Positions 55,236 through 64,000 of a stretch of DNA of 64,000 nucleotides are shown in pieces. A model generated the notes under the pieces. The model searched no databases. It was given only the letters and a program-made list of their open reading frames with translations, and was not told the origin of the DNA. Source of the DNA: Bactrocera neohumeralis (taxonomy: Eukaryota; Arthropoda; Insecta; Diptera; Tephritidae). The position numbers and the translations under genes are program-made. Every line of letters begins with the position of its first letter. Positions within the stretch are counted from its first letter, which is position 1. Where the stretch lies: assembly GCF_024586455.1 (NCBI RefSeq), contig NC_065921.1, positions 82,954,163 to 83,018,162 on the forward strand, written 5' to 3'.

Positions 55236-58200
55236 GTTTAAAAGGGTCTAAATTTGCCTTCATTTGTAGCTTACAACAGGGTACGTTATGGCTCGCCTTA
55301 ATTTTTGTGTAAATATTGAAATGTAAGTTAAACTGAATGTGACACAAGGTTTTCGAAAAAAAAAGAAATTTAGCGTCACGAAAAAAAATCAAAAAACAAA
55401 TGCAGTTGTTAAGTTTGTTTTTGTTTTAATTTTTTTGCAACACTGCAGCCACATAGATGTAAATAAACAAAAACGAAAAGCGGCAACACAAAAGTTGCAC
55501 GTTCAACGCAAAACGCGCAAAGAAAAGTGAAAAAGATAAAAAAATGAAAGAAGAAACAACAAAAAAATGCACACGTTATTAAAGCTCTACCTTAAAAATT
55601 AAAACACATGCACAGCCCGCCATAAACTTGTAAATTTAATGAATTTCGCTTTTAATATTTGTAAATTAGTAAGAATCAGCTGAGGAGCGAAAAAAACAAC
55701 TCCGCAATCAGCCGCGTTAATTTGCCGATAAATGACTTTGCAGAAAGCGCAGGTTAACAGAACAACACCACAGCTTGTTTTTGTTGTTTTCGTAATTATT
55801 TTTGGATTTTTTGTTTTTGTTTTTTATCAGCCAAACCACTTTTGAAGCACTTTTTACACGATAATATCATTCTTGAACCACTTTGCTTGGACACTTTATG
55901 GACCCCGCACTTTGGACGAGCACTTTTAGAGCCGAAGTTAGGTAAATTATACAGCTGTTGTACCAACAACAGCAAATATGCCCACCGATTTGAAACTGAC
56001 TTAAAATTATTAAAAAAAAAAAACAAAAAAAGCGTTACAAAGTAACAGCCAACGCACCAATTTAGTTGAGTGTCGCTCGACTTGGACTGAACCAGCGAAC
56101 GTACGAGCGAGCGAATATTTAGCGAGGCGACGTAACAGACCAACAGCGCGACCGACGACAAGTGTGCCACTAAACTGCACGCGAAGCACATAAAAGGCGC
56201 GAATGTGCTGAGGAGCAGCAGCTGAACTGAGCGCGACGATGACGACAATGCAAAAAAGAAATCAACGAATGTCCACGTAATGGCGTTGAAGCAGCGCGGG
56301 GTGGAGTGCGCAGCGTATGTGCGGCTGATGAGCTGCAGCGTAGCGCGCACGTAACCAATACAATTGACTGGCCAAAGCTAAACGAAAGCAAAAAAGCCAA
56401 ACACTTGCTGACCGTTTCACCGCTACGATCGATTATGGCGACTATTTATTGGCGTAGAGTCGCGCGATTTGTATGCGACGAGTGCGGCACGAGTGTTACC
56501 CACCGACTCTGCTGTTACTAAATACCATATATGTGAGAAAAAACGTCCGCTTTGTCGAACGGCGTCCGTTGTGTTGAGTGTCCGAATACCGACTGAGTTA
56601 AGAAATGTTTTGAAAACAAAAGTTTTGTGTCAGCTGGTGAGCGCTTTGATTGTCGCTACCGCTATAGCTGCATTGGCTGACGGACAGACAGACGCTTCGT
56701 TTTAGTCAAAGCTGTCTGCAGCTAACCATTCACAGGCTAATCGTTTCGGTTCCAGTTACAGGTTGCAGCGCGTTTATGATGCCGCGCGCCGGCGAGTGCG
56801 AACGCCTTTGGGCTCTGGCACAGTTTCGTTAGGCGACATTTAAGCTTCGCTAAGTGCAACGCGATGGGCGTTGTTGGCGCTCCACTCGAGTCTCATTTAG
56901 CTTATAATGTCTATAAATGTCAATAAGCTTGAAAGTTTCGTTACTCACGTGTACTGGACGACAACGGTGCGCGAGTGTGGGCAGTTAATAGCGACGGACG
57001 GCGATTTCAATACATTTATAGGTTTTACGTTTTGTTTGCTCACTTATGACAACAAACTTATGTGGGCCACTAATAGCTGGCTGTTGCGAGACTTTGTATA
57101 TTTGTAGCAAATCAAGTGAACCCCTGTTGTAGCGGAGGTAGAGTTTTGGAAATCGTTTTGTATCGGATTAAGCTCCGGAATTCGACAGAGTTTTGGACAA
57201 TCGGTTTGGATCGGATGAAGCTACGGAGTTTGACAGAATTTGTTAGAGAGAACGTCAGAGACGCTGTGCAACATAATATATGTTCGGAGAAAGCTTAAAA
57301 CTTAGAGAAGACACCTTTGTCGGTCTATATTAGATATGCATTTACAATGTCGACGGATCATTTGACAAAAGTTTTTAAATACGGTTAGGGGGATTGCCAA
57401 GAATCCAGTGATTGTGGGACTCATAATTTAAAACTTGAGCCGCCAGTTGTGGCAAGCGACAGAGGTCAGCTAGAGAGGCTAAGCCGTTAGCCAAAAGACT
57501 GAGAACAAAGGGCGTGAAGCTCGCGAAATTATTTGCTGATGGGACCCGGAACTGGATTATCATTGGTATGCTGGATAATGGAGATCCCGAAGGAAAATCC
57601 TCAGAGCCCAATGGAAATGGGTGCAAACTGCGCTTACATATGTAGTGCTGGAAGTGCTATTAGGTAACCTAGCTGACTGGTTAGAGAGTGTTCAAAAGTA
57701 AATCGGATGTGTGAAAATCACAACGCGGTGAATGCTATTTGGACGTCAAATTTTCGAGGTCGGCTTGATTTTGAGTTACGGTAAGAAGCGACGACTTCGA
57801 CTAGCGAGAATATATGGTAAACTAGAAGGATTTGTGTTGTTACTGTTTGAAATTTCGAAGGCTATCGATTTTAATTGTGGTGGAACCAGCGAAGGTGCAG
57901 AAGCTGCTACGAATTCAGAATTTTTAGTAAGTAAAGTTGACAGCTTTAAGATCAGGCAGAAAGCAGAAAGGAAATTTTTCGCCAATTCAGAGTTGTTTTA
58001 AACCACTTTTCTCATCAGATCCGATGATTTTTAAAATCGAAAATGAGGTGCCAGTCTAGGAAAGCTTGAAGATGCTTTTAACAAGCCAACTAAGTGCTCC
58101 ATTCACATATCCATCTCTCATTCAACAGATACAAACACATATGCGCAGAGTTGTAAAAAGCAATAAATTAGGTAAACCCTCATAAAGTTGGGAAATTTGC

Positions 58201-58730
58201 ATAAACTTAATAAATAACAAAACAAACAAAGCAACACCTTTGCTAATTGTTTAACGTGACCACCTTTTTCAAGTCATTCCATCCATTCAAGTCATATAAA
58301 TATGCATTAGTGTGGTGAGACAAGTGCACGCGCGCGTTTTTCAGACGTAAGAACTCACAGAGGCCGGGCACGCATGCGCGGGAGATGAAAAACGGCAGCC
58401 GGCCGAGCGAGTAGAGTAGCAACGCGCCTAGCGCGGATCAGCAGACAGACGTCTAACTGGCACATGCCACTAATTAAGTCAATAATAAAGCTAATGGCGC
58501 GGCACGGCACTTATGCAATGCTCAAGTGGAGCTTTCGTAACAAGGTATTTTTGTTGTTTTATTATTGGGTTATCCATAAAATGTGGTGAGTAATATTAAA
58601 GTTTTTTTTGCTAAGAAACGTTATGGATACAAGATACTTAATCTTTTCGGGAGAGTAAGATTTGACGAATAGAGAGGTATCTCATGTTTCGAATGTTGCT
58701 TCGTCAACGTGATTTGTTCGTTGAAAAGGG
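55236..58730. other. Non-coding; GC-richer block at 55.7-57.1 kb
   Basis: No domain-bearing frame. 56,040-57,000 is richer in GC and in CG dinucleotides than its surroundings and has open frames on both strands with arbitrary composition. This is as expected for UTR or promoter DNA rather than coding sequence. A 47-bp tandem pair starts at 57,142 and 57,189 (AGTTTTGGA…TCGACAG / AGTTTTGGA…TTGACAG). Another GC-rich block lies at 58,320-58,520. Confidence 0.45.
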
Positions 58731-58734
58731 AGGC

Positions 58735-59010
58735 GCGTGACCGCAGGCGGCCGCACTTAGGCCAACTTTAGGCCCATTCTGCTCCGGGTGGTAACCAGAC
58801 TAAGCGTTATCCAGCAACTCAGTGGATTTGGTAAAAAACCTGATTATTTTCCATCCCAGCTGCACAATGTGCAAGTTGGCGCTTTGGCAGCCGTGGAATA
58901 TGTACCATCTCATACGGCCGAAGGCTGGGTATTCGCGTAGATAATGTTTTAGTATCTCATCGTCATCCGGGTATGCTCTGCATTCCATCGACTCCACTTC
59001 TCTCATTTAC
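58735..59010 (-). mobile_element. Possible 3' end of an RNase H-type non-LTR element
   Basis: The minus-strand frame 59,006-58,800 reads 'ILKHYLREYPAFGRMRWYIF' and ends 'LLDNA'. The H-x-L-x-x-CPAF-like shape (here with Cys lost) resembles the Cys/His tail of such elements, followed by a GC-rich 3' region. Moderate support only. Confidence 0.4.
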
Positions 59011-59435
59011 TGTCGGTGGGAACTTAAGGGAAATTGCTTAATGGTCTGGGAAAGTTTAGGGCAATTGTGTCTCCAGCTACTAGCAACGAGGAGTTTTAGA
59101 AGGCTCTACGAAATAGTAAACTGTACAGTCCGAAGACCGAAGTCCGAAGTTCATCCATAAGTTATGTCGTGATTTTCTGTTGCTTCTTTGAAAAGCTCTG
59201 CGGCTTTCAGGAAGTTTTCAGTTACAGACCTCTGTCATATTAAATTAAGGATTATGATAGCTCTTAACGTAATTGATCTTCAAAGTAATAAACTGATCTT
59301 GAGGTTAACAGTACGAAGATCTCTGGAAAGTCAAGCTGTAAGTTCCATGCTTCTCAGCTACTGTCACTTAAAATACCCACAGAGCTTTCTCAAGCCTCCA
59401 GGCAAGCAAGTAAAAGTGCTCTAATGAGTATTTTT
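59011..59435. other. Non-coding sequence
   Basis: No feature recognised. Confidence 0.4.
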
Positions 59436-59439
59436 ATTT

Positions 59440-59905
59440 CTCTAAAAAGTTGCTCAATTGTCGAAACCGCCGATATCGGACCACTATAGCATATAGCTGC
59501 CATAGAAATTGAACGATCGGAATCAAGTGCTTGTATGGAAAACTTTCTCAATTGACGAGATATCTTCACCAAATTTGGAGCGGGGTATTGCCTAAAGCAA
59601 TGGTGTAATCTCCGAAAAAATTGTTGAGATCGGACCACTATAGCCTATAGCTGCCATACAAATTTAACGATCGGATTCAAATTATTACATAAAAAACTAT
59701 TTTATTTGACGAGCTATCTTCACGAAATTTGGCAAAGCAAATTGTCCAAAGCAGCGCTACAACCTCCGAACAAATTGTTCAGATCGGATCACTATAACAT
59801 ATAGCTGCCATACAAACCGACCGAGAAAAAAATCAATTTCTTGTATAAAAACTTATTTATTGGTGAAGGGCATTCCAGCTTCAGTGCAACCGAAGTTAAC
59901 GTAAT
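59440..59905 (-). repeat. 154-bp-repeat element, three units, reversed
   Basis: CCATA-AAA marks at 59,501, 59,655 and 59,809 (154 each), preceded by CACTATAGCATATAGCTG-type words. The 5' module of the element lies at the right end (CAGTGCAACCGAAGTTAACG, 59,881-59,900). Confidence 0.88.
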
Positions 59906-61560
59906 TATTATCGTATCTGTAATAAACCTAACGCTCTTACGAGAATAAGTCTAAAATATACAATAATTAGAAATCTACGATTATTACTCGTGAAAAGCAA
60001 TTAAAAATAGTTTTGAAGCAAAAAAGATAATTCAGTTGCACTTACGATCGCCAAGCAATTATAAAGATTTATACAGCAAATCAGCCGAGTGGACAGGCGC
60101 TGATGAAATTGGAAGCTGACACAAGGCGACGACGAGGGTGACGGTCGAAGTAGCTCGTGCTGTTTATCGCTTGAAGCGTGGATGCTGCTGGTTATAAAAG
60201 TAAGCTGTCGGATGCTTGGAGAACCGTGACAGCGGCGACTGATAAATAGGCGGTGGCGTTTGTATGTTGAACGTCGCCTTTATATGTGTTCTCGGTTGAG
60301 TGTGTCGCAGTGAGGGCGCGAGAGTTCTAAGCACACTTCACACTTATCTCAACACTTCAATTAAACAAGCGTGGAGCGCAGTGCAAAGAACAAGATGCTA
60401 AGTAAAATGCAGTTGGCACGACAATACTTGTTGTTAGCTTTGTTGTTGAAGTTTATAGTTGAAAATTACGCCACAAATTGTCTATAATGATCTATTACGA
60501 GCCTAATGGTTGGTTGCTTTGGCGCATAATTCAATTGAAGCGTGTTGCCCGACGCTGGGGGCCGATGACTGCCACGATCACTAGCTACGCAGCTGATCAC
60601 TAAGCACTAAACCGCTGCTAGAAGCTTCGTTTAGGGTGATGCAAAGGGTTGTTTGTAAGAATATTATAATATTTTAATTATTAATTAATTTTAGAATTCA
60701 ATTTTATTTGTTTTGGAACTTTGAGATTTCGGCTGATCGCGTTCACATTCGCGTGATCTTCCGGTTATCAATATTTTTTAAGCCGATTATCAATATTTGC
60801 ACTGATTTTTTAAGCTTAAATCGAATGCCGAACTCTCTACAAAAGCAATTAACACTCAAACGCGCGATCGATGCTGATCATCTGACTATGACTGGCGGTT
60901 GTGGCATACAAAGTGCAAAGCTTAAGCGCTTTTGTTTCAACGATCATTAGCATTACACTCATTACACTCTATGGCGTTGCTTCTATTCACTTTTTTTTTA
61001 TTAATATGCATATTTTTTGCAATTTTATTTCTCCCCCCAGCGGTCCAGTAGCGCTTTGTTTTTAAATCAGCATTCACACACGACGTGCACTTATACATAC
61101 AGACATACATACGTACACACAAGTGTATGAGCTTATGTAAATATTTTTGATTGCAAAATTATAGATTTTTTCCAATTTCAAGTAAGTAAGTGGGTATGTA
61201 AGCGCGCTTCTACGCGATTAACGTCGCTCACAAAGGCAATGCCGCGCGATCACGTTTGTCAGCGCTGCGCCGATGACAAGTTTTCTACTGACAAGCTGTT
61301 GTCATATAATAAAGAACACAACGGTGTGCGCTAAAAAAACTTGATTCACATTTCATTTCATGCCATTGTCTATATATTTATTTACTTTCTGTCAGCTTAT
61401 ACATATATATACAATTATGTAATTAAGTGTGTACAGTTACGTCTACTTAAATGTACTGATAAGCAGCTTTGACTTTTAATATTCCTTGATCAAGTAGCAT
61501 TTGTGTATATATATACATATGTATGTGTGAATATATATATATTTACTTATAAAATACAAA
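59906..61560. other. Non-coding; candidate regulatory block
   Basis: 60,040-60,660 is GC-richer. On the minus strand TATAAAGG (60,284-60,277) and TCAGTC (60,242-60,237) resemble a TATA box and an initiator but lie 44 bases apart, too far for a standard core promoter. Open frames (for example 60,708-60,950) are unrecognised. TATATACATATG microsatellites near 61,400 and 61,510. Confidence 0.3.
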
Positions 61561-61562
61561 TA

Positions 61563-62211
61563 TAACGGGTTTTTCAATAGGGATGCTACAAAAATAGAGC
61601 AAAAATAGAGCATTCCCACGACAGTCGGGTCGACGTAACCGGAACGGACCCGGATTTTTATCCGGCCAAGGGCTGTCAACTCGGCAGAGTTCTGCCGTTA
61701 CAACAACATGTCATATTTTTCCGGCTCTTTTGACGTTTCTCTGCAGTAAGGTTTGCCATTTCATCATTCAAAAATATACGATCCAACAACGAGTCGAAAT
61801 TATTAAAATTTAGAACCGAAATTCGGGGTCAGTGGAGCGCTACGTCCAATTTATGGTCGTCGTAATGGTCCTGTCAGTTCAACAATTGAGGATCTAGTGG
61901 AAAAATTTGAATCCACAGGCACAGTACAAAATGTTCCCGTGCCAGTGAGACAAAGCAGTGTCCGTAGTGTCGAGAATATTACTGGCGCTAGCACACCAAT
62001 TGAGGAAGACCCAAATCAGTCTCTCACACGTCGTTCTCTAGCGTTGGGCATCTCTGTAACGTCGTTGTGGTGAATTTGGTGACAAGATCTTGGCCTACAT
62101 CCCTACAAGTTTCTATGGTCAGAAGAAATCGAGTAAAATACATAATGACACTGAATATACTTTCACAGAAATAAAGAAACTTTTGTAGCGCTCTTACTGA
62201 AAACCCCGTTA
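61563..62211 (+). mobile_element. Mariner-type element (group B), internally deleted, both ends present
   Basis: The left end TAACGGGTTTTTCAATAGGG and the right end (reverse complement TAACGGGGTTTTCAGTAAGA) are inverted copies, both close to TA. The coding remnant keeps only the N-terminal region: KIYDPTTSR (61,770-61,800), FGVSGALRPIYGRRNGPVSS (61,822-61,882), IEDLVEKFESTGTVQNVPVP (61,886-61,945) and RRSLALGISVTSLW (62,029-62,072). It then jumps to near the 3' end, so no catalytic domain is left. Confidence 0.87.
61612..61708 (+). mobile_element. Non-LTR 3' tail inserted in the mariner leader
   Basis: CCACGACAGTCGGGTCGACG … CGGAACGGACCCGGATTTTT … GGCTGTCAACTCGG … GTTACAACAACA. Matches 31,310-31,442. 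Short, and ends in (CAA)n. Confidence 0.75.
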
Positions 62212-62400
62212 TGTATATTTATAAACAAGTGAGCCTACAGTTTTGCTACTATGATTATAAACCTTAGCACACTTGTTTATTATTGACACTGTCTTGCGGT
62301 CAAAAGTGCCGTTATCAGTCGAAAGTATTACTATTCATACATTTATAAGCTTCCTAATGGTCAAAAAGAGCAGAAAGTTTGTGAAAACTTATAATAAATA
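62212..62400. other. Short non-coding spacer
   Basis: Nothing recognised between the mariner element and the jockey-like fragment. Confidence 0.4.
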
Positions 62401-62404
62401 AACA

Positions 62405-63125
62405 GTGCAACGAGTAACACCTATTGCTAACAGAGAGTTGCTCATGACCAATGAACAATCAGCCGGCGGGTCCTTAACTACGCAGCACCAATATGATCGC
62501 CTGGATGCAGTGAAACGCAGACGAGGAAGCTGTAAACATTTCAGAACGTTGCACTCCGGACACTGCACTCAGGACAGGATGTCTCTTGATGCCTTGTGTC
62601 GAACAACTCCATACCGAGGCCCCAGTTAAGGAGCATGGGGTGCTTTCGCAGAAATAATCTCTGTAGTATCCTGCTTAGAGCGGAACCACCTCCTAGGAGC
62701 ATCAAGAGGTCCTTCCTCAACTACGTCGATGACATGAGACAATACGCCGGACAGACTTCGAACACAACTAACTTCATACATGCACTGACCGCCATTCACA
62801 GTGGAGCCATAAACACCTTGACCGACGCCCTCTAAGTGAATATAATAATCGAGAGTGACCCTTGCGCAGCTTCGTTCTGGATACTGTAGCAGGGTTAACT
62901 CCTACTTATCCAGAATCGACCCCGACATATCAAATATACATACATACATATGTCCAGCAGACACCGAGTCGCCGCACGACTCTAACCACCTCTTTGCATG
63001 CCAACTAACCCTACACATCTGACACCCCTCCCCATATGGTCCAAGCCCCACGCTTCTGGGCCTACCGTTAGATGACCTCGATGACAACTTACTTAAACCT
63101 TACCGTTACTACAACAACAACATTT
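62405..63125 (+). mobile_element. Jockey-like non-LTR retrotransposon, 3' fragment
   Basis: Pieces of the C-terminal part of jockey-type ORF2 in order: 'GCTQDRMSL' (62,565-62,590), LLRAEPPPRSIKRSFLNYVD then DMRQYAGQ (62,672-62,755), IHALTAIHSGAINTLTDAL (62,778-62,834), then in another frame 'LRSFVLDTVAGLT'/'SYLSRIDPDIS' (62,865-62,930), 'ESPHDSNHLFACPTNPTHLT' (62,955-63,020) and the tail. The 3' end is CCGTTACTACAACAACAACA at about 63,122. Several frameshifts and a microsatellite interruption at 62,935-62,951. Confidence 0.85.
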
Positions 63126-63585
63126 TTTTTAATTCAAATGTGGAGCCTTAACTTAATATTCTGAATTACTCCAACTAATGCTTTCTTAGTAGTCAAATAT
63201 TTTTATAAGCTTTGCACGATCACTTTATGCAATTTTTTTTTAATTTTTATATGAAATAATATAACGTCAAATAAATATTATTTTAATTTGCTATACTCTT
63301 GCTATGCATGCATAATTTGGTTTTGCTATCGGTGTTATATGAAGGTATCGTTTACATAACTTTTTTTTTTTATTTTTGCTAATTAGCACTACACCTGTTC
63401 TTTATTAGATAAGATATCAAGTATTTACTAGGGTGATCGCTCTTTTTAAAATTGTATGACTTTACTGGGCAGGTGAGGCCATGTTATCATTATTGTAAAG
63501 TTTTGCGAAGACAATCAGACCAACTTGTCGAATAAAATTAAGTCTTTATATTGAAAACTTTTTTATTTGACAAGATATTTTCATT
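63126..63585. other. AT-rich non-coding sequence
   Basis: No feature recognised. Confidence 0.5.
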
Positions 63586-63589
63586 AAAT

Positions 63590-63990
63590 TTCGTTAAAGG
63601 GTTACATGGGTTTCAAAAAATCTATTTTTTTTTATTGTCTTATTAAATTCTACAACACCTCTAAAATATTGTCCTAAATTTTTAAGTTGATCCGAGTAAT
63701 AATTTCAGAGATACAGCCTTGTAAACTTGTGCGCTCGAGGCTAGTTAGACTAAGTGCGCCGTCTTTAAACGCGTTTTTCTCGAAATTTTTTTATCTTCAT
63801 GTCATTTTACACAGATCTTTGAGTTACAATTCTTCTTGTTTTCGATTACAATTATTTGAAAAAAAATGTCGCGAAATCTTCAATGAAATTTTCATGTTTT
63901 TGAAAAAATGTCTGCCAAAAATCCAATTTCCAGTTTTTTTCCTTCGTCTATGTTCTAAGTTAAGGTTTTACGTATTTGTTTCACTTTTGG
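63590..63990 (-). repeat. Repeat C, reversed copy, running to the window edge
   Basis: The reverse complement is colinear with 25,740-26,040. Landmarks on the plus strand are GGGTTACATGGGTTTCAAAA, AGATACAGCCTTG, GTGCGCTCGAGGCTAGTTAG, AAGTGCGCCGTCTTTAAACG and CGTTTTTCTCGAAA. Beyond 63,840 the match becomes loose. Confidence 0.78.
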
Positions 63991-64000
63991 TGATCCTGTA

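Noticed and set aside
55796..56350. 184-codon minus-strand open frame
   Set aside because: The composition is Ser/Leu/Phe-rich with no domain. Overlapping frames on the other strand are equally long, as expected for GC-richer non-coding DNA.
60237..60284. TATA box plus initiator as a firm promoter
   Set aside because: The spacing of 44 bases is too long for a standard TATA-initiator pair, so I list it only as a weak candidate region.

Overview
This is eukaryotic, intron-containing, AT-rich DNA from a higher fly. The repeat content (mariner and jockey-type relics, ACATATGTATG-type microsatellites, 154-bp tandem-repeat elements) makes me think of a tephritid fruit fly; that assignment is inference. 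Only one protein-coding gene is convincingly present: NAD kinase on the minus strand, with all its recognisable coding exons between 41,212 and 17,462. It has two alternative first coding exons. A distal Gln/His-rich exon lies at 41,212-40,611 and a proximal short exon at 23,211-23,021. Both end in the same phase and join a common body of five exons (20,100-17,462), giving predicted proteins of 617 and 480 residues.

The intron between the two first exons and the body carries four intact tRNA genes: two tRNA-Lys(CTT) on the minus strand at 24.5 and 25.5 kb, and two tRNA-Asp(GTC) on the plus strand at 26.8 and 37.9 kb. Nearly everything else is transposon debris. There are AP-endonuclease/reverse-transcriptase/3'-end pieces of one recurrent non-LTR family ('family 1': 0.3-1.4, 3.3, 10.1-11.6, 22.0-22.4, 31.6-32.3 and 34.8-35.0 kb). 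There are RNase H-bearing non-LTR pieces (20.3-22.0, 28.9-29.7 kb), a jockey-like 3' piece (62.4-63.1 kb), and several IS630/Tc1/mariner groups (1-325, 8.3, 19.1-19.9, 24.8, 31.3-31.6, 32.4-33.3, 38.4-39.4, 40.3, 50.8, 61.6 kb). There are also three terminal-inverted-repeat elements (3,646-3,877; 35,952-36,391; 47,949-48,286).

Two repeat systems stand out. The first is a composite element with an internal 154-bp tandem repeat, present in at least six places (2.9, 32.6, 39.7-40.5, 41.8-42.5, 54.3-55.2 and 59.4-59.9 kb) and having recognisable 5' and 3' modules. The second is a degenerate array rich in ATCGAT/TAATCGATTA in two arms (44.8-46.3 and 47.8-49.2 kb) upstream of the distal NAD kinase exon. 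It contains at least ten exact TATCGATA sites and a TIR element whose empty site is preserved in a neighbouring array unit.

The remaining sequence (roughly 1.4-10, 11.6-17, 27-31, 33-38, 42-44, 49-54 and 55-62 kb) is non-coding as far as I can see. It is mostly AT-rich low-complexity DNA, with somewhat GC-richer blocks at about 55.7-57.1 and 58.3-61.3 kb that could be regulatory or untranslated sequence. I found no CRISPR array, bacterial-type operon or recognisable virus, and no clear novel enzymatic system. The most interesting leads are regulatory and repeat structures.
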